Shown here: positions 16,615-25,223 of the stretch, one piece after another
How positions within the stretch are numbered: position 1 is the stretch's first letter
Layout of the letters: each line of letters opens with the position of its first letter
DNA from: Suilimivivens aceti
GTDB taxonomy: Bacteria; Bacillota; Clostridia; Lachnospirales; Lachnospiraceae
Reading direction: 5' to 3'
NCBI RefSeq assembly: GCF_025567405.1
Contig: NZ_JAOQKJ010000009.1
Span: forward strand, 94,659 to 158,658
Length of the DNA stretch: 64,000 bases
The notes under the pieces: model-generated
Told to the model about the DNA's origin: nothing
Databases searched by the model: none
The model's input: the letters and a program-made list of their open reading frames with translations, nothing else
Position numbers and translations under genes: made by a program

Positions 16615-18360
16615 CTATTCCTCCCCGTTTTCTTCATCATTATCGTTGTCACTGTTATCTTCACTGTCATTCTCGCCTGTGTCCTCTGATTCTGTATCAT
16701 CGCCACCATTTAAGAATGCTTCGTCTGAATCCTGCTCGGCTTCGTCCTCGTCCTCATAATCATAGTCCTCGTCAAGCTCGTCCTCATCTTCATCCTCATC
16801 AATGAAGTTTTCCTTTTTCTTCTTAGACTTCACAACATATACCACTCCGATCACAGCTACCGCAGCAATGCCTATTAAAATATATGTAAAGCCGGAACCA
16901 TCTGCTTTTGCGGTATCCTCTTTCGGCTCACTTGTATCTTCCGTGCTATCTTCGGTGCTGTCCTCAACACTTTCTGCTCCCTGTGTTTTATCTCCTGTGG
17001 TATCTGCATTATTATTTGACAATGCACTGTCTTTGGTAGGAATTGCAGATTCCAATGCTGCTGAATTTTTCGGAAGTGTCTCGCTGTTATCCGTTGTGGT
17101 ATTTAACAGGTCATTTTCACTGACTTCGGTAAGGAAATATACCTTTTCATCTACCCCGTCACGATCAATCACCAGATAAAATACCTTTTCTGATGCAGTC
17201 TGGATTGTATAAAATTCCTTGCCTTTTTCAGAAGTCTGGCTGTCACTGCTCTGGTCGGTATCCTTAGAAGTATCTCCCATACTTGGAGATTGCTTTGCTA
17301 TTGCGGAACTGCTTGAATTTGTTCCACTGCCTGTCTGGGAAACTGTATTTCCATTCACATCCGTTTTTGTATGTTCTGTGACCTGTGCGGTTGCAGAGCT
17401 AGGTTTGGTTGCCGACGCATCCACCGGGAGCTGCTGTGCCGGATCTTTTTCATTGCTGTCCTTGTTTTCCGGATCGGTGTAATACGGATTGGCTGTTTTA
17501 TAGATTTCTGAGGTATTTCCTGCATTATCCATGGCTGAAATCGTGAAATACTGATATCCTGCATCAAACTGTTGCAGACGGATATTCAAAGCACCATTCG
17601 TATGGTCGGTAAACTCATAGCCATTGACATAGATTGCCTTGATACCGGAATCCGTATCATGTGCCTGAATACTCAATAGACCATCGCTGACTGCCGCATT
17701 TAAGGTAGGCTTCGTAAAATCAAAGCACTTGATATAGCGATTTTTCTCATAGGTCTTGCCCTTCTGGTCTGTGACCTGCACATAAATAGTGCTGTTTTCG
17801 GAAATCTCTATGTACATATCCTCGGTAATATCTGTCCAGCTTCCATTCTGCCCGACTTTCGCCTTTACTGTCTGAACGGTAAAATTACCGGAAACTATCG
17901 TATCTTCTACTTTGACTATCACCTTAGTGGTATCGTTATGCCACCCAGAAGGTGTATTGATTGTGATTTTTACGCTCGGATTGATATAGGTACATTCCTT
18001 ATAGTTCTTTGCACACACCTCACAATCTTCATCCACCGCATACTGGCTGCACTTTTCTTTGCAGGTGCATTTTGCGGCAGGCTGTGTTTCTTCAGGCGAA
18101 TCTTCTGTTGTGCCTTCTGTGGAATTTTCCGTCTTTCCCTCTCCGGTATCTGTTCCTGAATTTTCTTCCCTGCCATTGCCGGGTGTAACTGTATTTTCTG
18201 CGTCACTTGCACTTTCCGTTTTCTGCTCGGCAGTATCCTCCGCATGAACCTCTATCGTATTTGTCCTGTTGGCAAAAAATGCCCCCATCGGCATACAAAA
18301 AAGTATTGCCGACAGCATAAGGGACACTACCGCCCTAGCCGATAATTTCCTGTTTTTCAT
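16615..18360 (-). CDS. DUF4366-type surface protein (581 aa)
   Basis: The start at 18360 follows AAAGGAGG. A signal peptide covers about residues 1-40. A Thr/Ser/Glu-rich spacer precedes a Cys-rich block (CTCKEKCSQY ... CEVCAKNYKEC). Then come Ig-like segments (VKITINTPSGWHND; FTKPTLNAAVSDG), a long Ser/Thr linker, one membrane segment (ILIGIAAVAVIGVVYVV) and a very acidic cytoplasmic tail. This is the DUF4366 protein of Tn1549-like elements, thought to be exposed on the cell surface in the mating apparatus, perhaps in contact formation (inference). It lies between DUF4315 (25-bp overlap) and topB. Confidence 0.85.
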   Translation of the reverse strand: MKNRKLSARAVVSLMLSAILFCMPMGAFFANRTNTIEVHAEDTAEQKTESASDAENTVTPGNGREENSGTDTGEGKTENSTEGTTEDSPEETQPAAKCTCKEKCSQYAVDEDCEVCAKNYKECTYINPSVKITINTPSGWHNDTTKVIVKVEDTIVSGNFTVQTVKAKVGQNGSWTDITEDMYIEISENSTIYVQVTDQKGKTYEKNRYIKCFDFTKPTLNAAVSDGLLSIQAHDTDSGIKAIYVNGYEFTDHTNGALNIRLQQFDAGYQYFTISAMDNAGNTSEIYKTANPYYTDPENKDSNEKDPAQQLPVDASATKPSSATAQVTEHTKTDVNGNTVSQTGSGTNSSSSAIAKQSPSMGDTSKDTDQSSDSQTSEKGKEFYTIQTASEKVFYLVIDRDGVDEKVYFLTEVSENDLLNTTTDNSETLPKNSAALESAIPTKDSALSNNNADTTGDKTQGAESVEDSTEDSTEDTSEPKEDTAKADGSGFTYILIGIAAVAVIGVVYVVKSKKKKENFIDEDEDEDELDEDYDYEDEDEAEQDSDEAFLNGGDDTESEDTGENDSEDNSDNDNDEENGEE

Positions 18361-18598
18361 TGATTGAAACCTCCTTTTCCTGTTCCCGTTTCTGTAATAA
18401 ATTTCTGACTTCATCCTCACTGAGCTTGTTTAACATCTGCAAACGCTCCGATGAGATTTTATATTTTCGTATGATCTTCATGGCTTCGGCATCCTCCGCC
18501 ATCTGTTTCTGTTCTGCAAGGTCTTTTTCCTTTGCCTGTAGCTGTGCTATCTGCTCTCTGACCTTTTTAAGCTGTGAATTGATTCGTTCTACTGACAA
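18335..18598 (-). CDS. DUF4315 family protein (87 aa)
   Basis: A small soluble protein that is a coiled coil over its first 40 residues (RINSQLKKVREQIAQLQAKE), followed by KYKISSERLQMLNKLSEDEV. The pattern and the position between the lysin gene and DUF4366 match DUF4315 of Tn1549-like elements. Its 3' end overlaps the DUF4366 start by 25 bp, and it begins 19 bp after the lysin stop, so it is clearly in the transfer operon. Function is unknown. Confidence 0.85.
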   Translation of the reverse strand: MSVERINSQLKKVREQIAQLQAKEKDLAEQKQMAEDAEAMKIIRKYKISSERLQMLNKLSEDEVRNLLQKREQEKEVSINEKQEIIG

Positions 18599-18616
18599 AA
18601 ATAATTCCTCCCTTCG

Positions 18617-21325
18617 CTAATTCAATCTTCCAAAACCATAGAAATGGCTCTGCCAGTAAGAAGTATTGATTGATGTGTACTGAATTGGATCACCGCAATG
18701 CACCATCGTACCGTTTCCACAGTAGATACCAACGTGTGTAACCGGACGTCCTGCATTATAGGTTCCTGTAAAAAATATAATGTCCCCTGCCTTTGCATCT
18801 GCCGCTGATACCGGAGTACACTGGTCATAAATGCCCTGTGCTGTGGTTCTTGGCAGGTTATGTACGCCACTGTTTGAAAATACCCAGCATACAAAACCGG
18901 AACAGTCAAAACTAGCCGGAGCTGTGCCGCCAAAAGTATATGGCATTCCCAGATACCTGTTTGCTTCACGCATAAGCGTCTGTACGGTTGCATCATCATA
19001 GGATTCCGGCGGTATCACATTGCTGGTTCCTCCTCCGGTGCCGCCCGTTGTTTCTCCATAAATGGTCTGTTCTCCTGCTTCAAAATAAAATAACGGGTTA
19101 TAATATTCCCCGTTATACAGACATTCGATATGAAGGTGGCTTCCGGTACTGCTTCCTGTATTTCCGCTTTTGCCTATATTGTCACCTTTTTTTACACTCT
19201 GCCCTGCGGACACATTTAAGCTGTCCATGTGGGCATATTTTGTGGTATATCCCTTACTGTCCGTAATCACCACATAATTTCCATAATAGGAATCGTAAGT
19301 TGCTTCTGTTACCGTTCCATCATGTGCCGCATATACAAACGTTCCTGTCGGCACCGCTATATCCACACCCCTGTGAAGCTCCTCGGCTCCGGTGTTTGGA
19401 TTTTTCCGGTAGCCATAATAACTGCTGATATAGTAATACCAGTAATAATCAACCGGAGAAGCAAAGACCTGTAAGCCGCCTTTTGTCTCCGTATAGGCTC
19501 CAAAAATTTCCGTCTGTTCGCTGTCCATGCGTCCGGCTACAATGCTCTCAAGCGGTGTGACCGTAAGTGTGACACGAAGAATTGTTACGGTATATTCTTC
19601 TTCCTCCTCGTACTCATATTCCTCGGTATGGGTAGTCCCGTCCGGATTTGTTACTATTCTGGTTCCGGTCTTTGTGACTGTCCTTGTCCGTGTTTCCTCT
19701 ACTTCCTCGGTAGTGAGTGAATACATGGCATCAAATAATTCCTGAATCTCACTCTCTATTCCTGCGGCAGTAAATTCCGTATGGACTGCGGAAAGATAAC
19801 TGATCAGTGTGTACGGATCATGCCCGATTGCACCAAGGTTATAATCGTATTCATCATATCCCGGATAATCAGTTTCAATCCGGTCAATCTTATTTTGCAG
19901 TTCCATTTCCTTTTCTGTAAAAGATAAATCTGCTGCATCAATCTCTGCCGGAAGGCTAAGATATGTGCTTGCCATCGTTGTTGTCACAGTTCCGGTAAAC
20001 ATGGAACCGCAGCTTGATAGTGCCGACATGATCATAATGAGCAGAAGTGCAAAAATACCCACTGTGATAATCAGTGTTTTATTTTTCGTGGCAATTTCCT
20101 GTAACTTCTTTGCAATCCCGGTTGCAGCATTGGCTGTCTTTGTAAATGTTTCCTTTGCAGTCTTGGCTTCTGCTCCTACCCGCCTTGCCTTGGCATACTC
20201 ACGCTTGATGCGCTGTTTCTGTAGCTGCCTTTGCAACTGCTTCTTTGGACTGTTGCCCTTTAGATGTGGATTTTCACTGATGAATTTCTCATACTCCAGC
20301 TTCATATCCGCTGTAACCTGTTTTTTGTGCAATCGCTCTAAGCGGTCACGCTTTCTCTGTGCCTTGCTCTTGCGGTGATACTTCATATAGTGGTAAATAT
20401 CCTCGGCTCGCTGTTCCGTCTTGTGTGCGCCCTCCACAGCAGAATTATCCTTTTCTGTCTCTGCAATCTTGCGATGCACAAAATACATATTTTCGGTCTG
20501 GAGCTTGTGAACCGCAGTTTTTCCCAGTCCATCCGGTTTAAATGGCTTCTCCACATCCACCGGAACCACAACATACTTTGCTTTTCCGGTCTGTTCATCA
20601 AAGACACGCTTCATCTCATACTGCCGCTTTGTCGGCATCTTGTCCTTTGCTTTCTGCAACTTTCGGCGGTTCTTTTCCGACTTATCAAAAGCCTTCTGTA
20701 CTTTTTGGTCTGTAAATTCGTCCGCCTGCCCCTGCGAAAATGTGGCGTCCTTTGTCTGAAGATCTCCATAATCGGACTGCTTTGCATTTTCTGACTTTGC
20801 ACGCTCTCTGTGTGCATGTTCTCTCTGCACACGCCTTTTGTGATATTTTCCTTTTTCCTCAGACCGTTGGTAGGTATTTCTAACGTGGTAATTGTCCTGA
20901 AAACTGTCTGCGTCCTCTGTATGGAAATTTGTAGCATTACCGTTTTCCTCATTGATAAAGCTGTTTTCCTTTAAGAATGTCTTTTCCTCTTCGGCTTCCG
21001 ACTTCTGGGCATTGTGACCAGAAGTGTCCTGTTGTTGCTGTCGGTAATATTTTTTCTTATTATTTTTCCTGTATTCTGTCCCAGTATTAAACTCTGACTT
21101 CTGGACGCTGTGACCAGAAGTTGCTTTTCCTGTACGACTGCCATGGTTCGCATCCCTTGGCAGATTGCTCACAGGCTTCTCGCTGGCACTAAACTGGTTT
21201 TCCACAGAAAAGGTGTTGTCCTGCCTGTGTTCTATATGTTTTACTCCAGTCACTTCCTTATCTTTGGAAAATGTCTCTTTTTCAAATGCCTTTGCCGCCT
21301 GCTTCTTCTGTCTTTTTTCTGCCAT
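18617..21325 (-). CDS. CD1108-family cell-wall hydrolase of the mating apparatus: M23 peptidase plus NlpC/P60 (902 aa)
   Basis: A long charged N-terminal cytoplasmic region (residues 1-410) with two peptide repeats (SGHSVQKSE, SGHNAQKSE) encoded by 25-bp palindromes precedes one membrane segment near 417-440. Outside the membrane are an M23 metallopeptidase (HRGVDIA near 650, GSHLHIE near 730) and an NlpC/P60 domain (FDCSGFVCW near 807, VTHVGIYCG near 863). This is the VirB1-like lysin that opens peptidoglycan for the conjugation channel. It starts one base after the VirB4 stop. Both catalytic domains look complete. Confidence 0.92.
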   Translation of the reverse strand: MAEKRQKKQAAKAFEKETFSKDKEVTGVKHIEHRQDNTFSVENQFSASEKPVSNLPRDANHGSRTGKATSGHSVQKSEFNTGTEYRKNNKKKYYRQQQQDTSGHNAQKSEAEEEKTFLKENSFINEENGNATNFHTEDADSFQDNYHVRNTYQRSEEKGKYHKRRVQREHAHRERAKSENAKQSDYGDLQTKDATFSQGQADEFTDQKVQKAFDKSEKNRRKLQKAKDKMPTKRQYEMKRVFDEQTGKAKYVVVPVDVEKPFKPDGLGKTAVHKLQTENMYFVHRKIAETEKDNSAVEGAHKTEQRAEDIYHYMKYHRKSKAQRKRDRLERLHKKQVTADMKLEYEKFISENPHLKGNSPKKQLQRQLQKQRIKREYAKARRVGAEAKTAKETFTKTANAATGIAKKLQEIATKNKTLIITVGIFALLLIMIMSALSSCGSMFTGTVTTTMASTYLSLPAEIDAADLSFTEKEMELQNKIDRIETDYPGYDEYDYNLGAIGHDPYTLISYLSAVHTEFTAAGIESEIQELFDAMYSLTTEEVEETRTRTVTKTGTRIVTNPDGTTHTEEYEYEEEEEYTVTILRVTLTVTPLESIVAGRMDSEQTEIFGAYTETKGGLQVFASPVDYYWYYYISSYYGYRKNPNTGAEELHRGVDIAVPTGTFVYAAHDGTVTEATYDSYYGNYVVITDSKGYTTKYAHMDSLNVSAGQSVKKGDNIGKSGNTGSSTGSHLHIECLYNGEYYNPLFYFEAGEQTIYGETTGGTGGGTSNVIPPESYDDATVQTLMREANRYLGMPYTFGGTAPASFDCSGFVCWVFSNSGVHNLPRTTAQGIYDQCTPVSAADAKAGDIIFFTGTYNAGRPVTHVGIYCGNGTMVHCGDPIQYTSINTSYWQSHFYGFGRLN
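21001..21025. repeat. 25-bp palindrome, copy 1 (inside the lysin gene)
   Basis: ACTTCTGG at one end and CCAGAAGT at the other around a nine-base centre. In frame it encodes part of SGHNAQKSE. Related copies are at 21097, 34500, 45406, 47458 and 47746. Confidence 0.85.
21097..21121. repeat. 25-bp palindrome, copy 2 (inside the lysin gene)
   Basis: Same ends as copy 1, 96 bp away; encodes part of SGHSVQKSE. Confidence 0.85.
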
Positions 21326-23797
21326 TTACACTGCGTCCTCCTTCTGCACCGATTCCTCCGGCTTGGTATTCATAATTCTGTAAGTCTTGGTGTCTGTCGG
21401 ATATTTGTCTACAAATGGAATTACCACATTGTCAAACAGTATCAGACCACTTCCCGGCTCGGAGTTGGTGACATAGGAAAGCTGCTTATCAGAAAGTCCC
21501 AGCTTATCAGCGAGAATTGCCTGATCTTTGGCATTCTGATTTAACAGATACACAAAATCGCTGTTACCCAAAATACCTTCAATCTCCTCAGAACGAAGAA
21601 AATCGCCCACGTTCTGCGTCAAACCTGTCGGAATACCGCCCCATTTTCTGAAACGCTTCCAGATTTCCACGGAATAAATAGCTGTCTGCTTCTCCTTCAG
21701 AAGAAGGTGGAACTCATCACAGTAATAACGGGTAGCAATCTTTCGCTCCCTGTTCTGCGATACCCTGTTCCAAACCGCATCCTGCACGATTAACATACCC
21801 AGCTCTTTCAACTGGTTTCCCAAATCTCTGATGTCAAAGCACATGATACGATTGCCGCTGTCTACGTTGGTATGGTGGTTGAAGTAATTCTGGGAACCAT
21901 GCACATACAGCACAAGGCTGTTTGCGATACGCTCCGCCTTTGGATTTTTGTGTGCTAACAGGGCATCATATAAATCTTCCAGCAGCGGCATATTTTCCGG
22001 CACCGGATTTTCAAAATACTTGTCATAAATATGACGGATACATTCGTCGATGATACCTTTCTCATCGTTCTCCAGACCGTCCTTGCCACCTGCGATCAGG
22101 TCACATAATGTTATGATAAAATCAGATTTCAGTTTTAATGCTTCCTTATCCCCCTTATGGCTCAATTGAATATCCATAGGGTTCAGATAGTCTTTGGAAT
22201 TGGTGGCAAGTTTTACCACCTGTCCATGTAGTGCTGCCACAAGAGCAAAATACTCTCCCTCCGGATCGCAGATGATAATATCGTCCTTTGTGATAAGAAA
22301 ACAGCTTAAAATCTCACGCTTTGCACTAAAACTCTTACCACTTCCGGGAGTACCTAAGATAACTCCGTTTGGTGTACGGAGCCTTTTTCTGTCTGCCATA
22401 ATCATGTTGTTGCTAAGTGCATTTAATCCGTAATAGATTGCCGGTGCAGGCATAAATAACTCCTGTGTGCAGAATGGTACTAAGATTGCGGTGCTTTTTG
22501 TGGAAAGAGTACGCTCAATGCCTGTCTCATTGCATCCAATCGGTGCGGATGCCATAAGTCCCTGTTCCTGCAAATACTGTAAACATCTGAGGTCACAGTT
22601 TGCCTGCTGAATGATACCGGACACCCTCTGCATTAAGCTCTCCAGTTCCCGCTTGGTTCTGCCATAACAGGTAATAAGGAATGTCATGTTGATCATCTTC
22701 TGGTTGCTCGTATTCAAATCATCGAGAAATTCCAGCGTGTCCTTTTCATAAGTCACGATGTCTGTTGGAAGAATATCCATATCATAGCCGCTTCGGACTG
22801 CCTTTTTCTGCTCTTCAATCTTCATTTTCTGGATATTGGAAATAACCGCTTTTAACTTCTTGATTGCCTTTACCGGATCTTCCGTCTGCATGTGCATGGA
22901 AATCGTAAGATTAGCATCAATATCCAGAAGATGCTTGATCAGCTCGTCCGTAAACTTCGGTGCGATAATATCCAGATAGGACACACAGCCATACATATTC
23001 CCCGACTTAAAGCGGTTCGGATAGCGGAAATCAAATCCCGGCGGTGCAATATAGTCCTTGACCGACTTACCGGATTCTGCCAAATCCTTAAATGAAAAAC
23101 GGAAAGGCTCCATCGTATCCTGATTAAAATATTCATGCAGGATGCGCAGTCTTTCCTTTCCGTCCAGTCCCCTCGCAAGGGTTCCTATGTTGTTTAAGTT
23201 CCGTATGACATCTTTTTCAATGTTGTTAAGGCGGCTCTTGGCTTCCTTGTAGCCGTTGCTTTCTACACCAAAAATCAGATATTTTGATTTGATGATACCG
23301 TTGTTGCCCTTTGCCGCCTGCTTCTTTAACATCTCCGTGTATTCCTCACGGATGTCGTTAAAATCATCCTCCTGCCACGGAATGTCAAACTGTTCTGTAA
23401 GCATCTGCTCGTTGACCTGCCTGTTGAAAAGCACCAGTTCAAACTTCACAGACGGATCAAAATAATTGATAAGCTTGCTGTACTGTGCCAGTATGTCCGC
23501 CTGGTCATCCACTTCCAGAAGCTCATAGTTTATATCAAAAAATTCCACCATCTTTGTATAATAACGGTGGCTGACCTGACAGATACCGTCACGGAACATC
23601 TTTTCAAAAGTGATCGTCCTTTGTGCGGTAGTCGGCTTTTCTTTCTCAATGCTCTTTCCCGATAAAATATGCTTTAACTGTATAAGACGCTTTTTTTCTG
23701 AAAAGGTAAGACCGCCACTTTTACTGTTGTTCCTGCTATTGCCTTTATAACTGCTTTTTCTGCGGCTTTCCGGTTCTGCCTTTTGCTTTTTCTTCAA
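21326..23797 (-). CDS. VirB4-like conjugation ATPase (823 aa)
   Basis: The TTG at 23797 has GGGAGG nine bases upstream, overlapping the end of the PrgI gene by 53 bp. The N-terminal domain is the VirB4 accessory region; the ATPase domain has Walker A GTPGSGKSFSAK (about residue 483), IICDPEGEYFALV (about 510) and Walker B RYYCDEFHLLL (about 690). VirB4 is the essential ATPase of type IV secretion, working at the inner face of the membrane with PrgI, VirB6 and VirD4. The gene is intact, in contrast to virD4. Confidence 0.94.
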   Translation of the reverse strand: MKKKQKAEPESRRKSSYKGNSRNNSKSGGLTFSEKKRLIQLKHILSGKSIEKEKPTTAQRTITFEKMFRDGICQVSHRYYTKMVEFFDINYELLEVDDQADILAQYSKLINYFDPSVKFELVLFNRQVNEQMLTEQFDIPWQEDDFNDIREEYTEMLKKQAAKGNNGIIKSKYLIFGVESNGYKEAKSRLNNIEKDVIRNLNNIGTLARGLDGKERLRILHEYFNQDTMEPFRFSFKDLAESGKSVKDYIAPPGFDFRYPNRFKSGNMYGCVSYLDIIAPKFTDELIKHLLDIDANLTISMHMQTEDPVKAIKKLKAVISNIQKMKIEEQKKAVRSGYDMDILPTDIVTYEKDTLEFLDDLNTSNQKMINMTFLITCYGRTKRELESLMQRVSGIIQQANCDLRCLQYLQEQGLMASAPIGCNETGIERTLSTKSTAILVPFCTQELFMPAPAIYYGLNALSNNMIMADRKRLRTPNGVILGTPGSGKSFSAKREILSCFLITKDDIIICDPEGEYFALVAALHGQVVKLATNSKDYLNPMDIQLSHKGDKEALKLKSDFIITLCDLIAGGKDGLENDEKGIIDECIRHIYDKYFENPVPENMPLLEDLYDALLAHKNPKAERIANSLVLYVHGSQNYFNHHTNVDSGNRIMCFDIRDLGNQLKELGMLIVQDAVWNRVSQNRERKIATRYYCDEFHLLLKEKQTAIYSVEIWKRFRKWGGIPTGLTQNVGDFLRSEEIEGILGNSDFVYLLNQNAKDQAILADKLGLSDKQLSYVTNSEPGSGLILFDNVVIPFVDKYPTDTKTYRIMNTKPEESVQKEDAV

Positions 23798-24152
23798 GAT
23801 AACGAACCTCCCTTCGTAATTTTTCTTTTTCTTCCAACTGCTTGTATAAGTTCTCTGACCGGTATGGTCTTATGCCCGGTGTGAGTATCTTCTGCCGGAG
23901 CATAAAATACAAAATCTTCTCCGCCGGAAACCCGTTTTTCTCATACATCGCAAAAAAGAAGAACGGAAGCATTGCTCCCATCATAAGAAGTGATGCGGCT
24001 GATGTTCCGATCAGTCCCTTGGTTAAAAAATACAAGGGTATACCGGCTACTGCCGCACCGCTGAAACAAATGATCTGTCTCTTTGTCAAGTTCAGTGCCA
24101 CTTTTGTCTTGATACCGGACAAATCCTTTGGCACCTGCACGGATATTGCCAT
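23745..24152 (-). CDS. PrgI family membrane protein (135 aa)
   Basis: The N-terminus MAISVQVPKDLSGIKTKVAL and FNLTKRQ-like LTKRQIICFSG are typical of PrgI. Two membrane segments follow (about residues 30-50 and 55-72), then a cytoplasmic basic tail. PrgI is a small membrane partner of VirB4/VirB6 in Gram-positive type IV secretion. It starts 13 bp after the VirB6 stop; its end is overlapped by VirB4. Confidence 0.9.
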   Translation of the reverse strand: MAISVQVPKDLSGIKTKVALNLTKRQIICFSGAAVAGIPLYFLTKGLIGTSAASLLMMGAMLPFFFFAMYEKNGFPAEKILYFMLRQKILTPGIRPYRSENLYKQLEEKEKLRREVRYLEEKAKGRTGKPQKKQL

Positions 24153-24164
24153 ATCGTTCCTCCC

Positions 24165-25037
24165 TTAGTGCGCATTCCAGATAGATTTCGATAATGAACC
24201 AGTCTTAAAGAGTGAAAAGCATAAAATAACGGTATATGCTGCCACCGACCAGAGTGCCGTATGCAGGTTGTCGGACACTGCCACACCAGCCACAAGCACC
24301 GCATAGATTGCAACGCATACCATCATAAAAAATCCCTGAAATGCAAGGGCACAAAGCCCCTTAAAATAATTCGTTCCTATCGTTCCCCATTCCCGGTTGG
24401 TTACGGTTGCACAGGGAACAGGTGCTACTGATACATAAAGGTATATTTCAATCATTCGCCCATAAAGAATGACGGTGATAAGGACTGACATGATTTTCAT
24501 ACATAAACTGACGATCATGGTCTCCATCCCCAGTCCTAACAGCTCGCCTATGCTCATCTCCGAGAACTGCTCATTGAACATCGTCTGCAACGTGCTTGAA
24601 ACATCAATACTGGTTTCCCCGCTGATTGTTGCCGCTGCTGAATTGACTATGTGGCTTCCCACATCAAAGACAGCCATGACAATGTCAAAAGTCTTGCTTA
24701 ACAGCATGACTGCAATACACGCTTTCATAAAAAAGCGGATAAAAATTGCCGTATTGAAGTCATGCAGATTATTCTTGTCAATAACCATGGAAATAAGCTC
24801 GTAGACGAGTACAAAACTGATGATCATGCCCGCTATGGGAATCATCACGTTATCGGACAGGGTTTTTATCATGTCAAAAATACCGGAGTTCCAAGTGCTG
24901 GGAGTTTTGCTGACCTCCCCTGCAATCGTGCCTACCTTGTCATTAACATCGGTAAACATGGTTTCAAAGTTGGTCAGAACCCACCCCTGCAACAGTTCCT
25001 TTATGAATTCAGTAATCTTATCAATGATCCCACCCAT
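24165..25037 (-). CDS. VirB6/TrbL-like membrane protein (290 aa)
   Basis: Five to six hydrophobic segments are visible after residue 60 (VMIPIAGMIISFVLVYELI; FFMKACIAVMLLS; MKIMSVLITVILYG; GFFMMVCVAIYAVLVAGVA). The N-terminus MGGIIDKITEFIKELLQGW matches the VirB6-like protein that follows Maff2 in Tn1549-type elements. It forms part of the membrane channel. The start codon lies four bases beyond the maff2 stop (25041), which shows the two genes were adjacent before element B entered. Confidence 0.88.
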   Translation of the reverse strand: MGGIIDKITEFIKELLQGWVLTNFETMFTDVNDKVGTIAGEVSKTPSTWNSGIFDMIKTLSDNVMIPIAGMIISFVLVYELISMVIDKNNLHDFNTAIFIRFFMKACIAVMLLSKTFDIVMAVFDVGSHIVNSAAATISGETSIDVSSTLQTMFNEQFSEMSIGELLGLGMETMIVSLCMKIMSVLITVILYGRMIEIYLYVSVAPVPCATVTNREWGTIGTNYFKGLCALAFQGFFMMVCVAIYAVLVAGVAVSDNLHTALWSVAAYTVILCFSLFKTGSLSKSIWNAH

Positions 25038-25040
25038 GAA

Positions 25041-25136
25041 TTATGAAAACAGAGTGGTAAGCTGTGGAATTACCGTCTGTGCCACAATGATGATGCCACC
25101 GCCACTCATAAGCTGCTTGATGCCCTGTGATTTTGC
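25041..25136 (-). pseudogene. maff2 3' fragment, separated by element B
   Basis: Reads KSQGIKQLMSGGGIIIVAQ then TVIPQLTTLFS and a stop, the C-terminal half of the small membrane protein Maff2. The frame joins the 5' fragment (34265-34389) through the shared sequence GCAAA, giving GYGNDNPGA-KSQGIKQL. The complete protein would be about 73 residues with two hydrophobic segments; its position between VirD4 and VirB6 suggests a pilin-like or channel subunit (inference). It has no start of its own. Confidence 0.9.
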
Positions 25137-25223
25137 TTATGTGTGATAAAGAAGTAATAGAAGTGTAAAAAATTTTGCCTTTCCTATCCGGTACTTGTCT
25201 TTGGTATTGGATAGGGCAGGCGG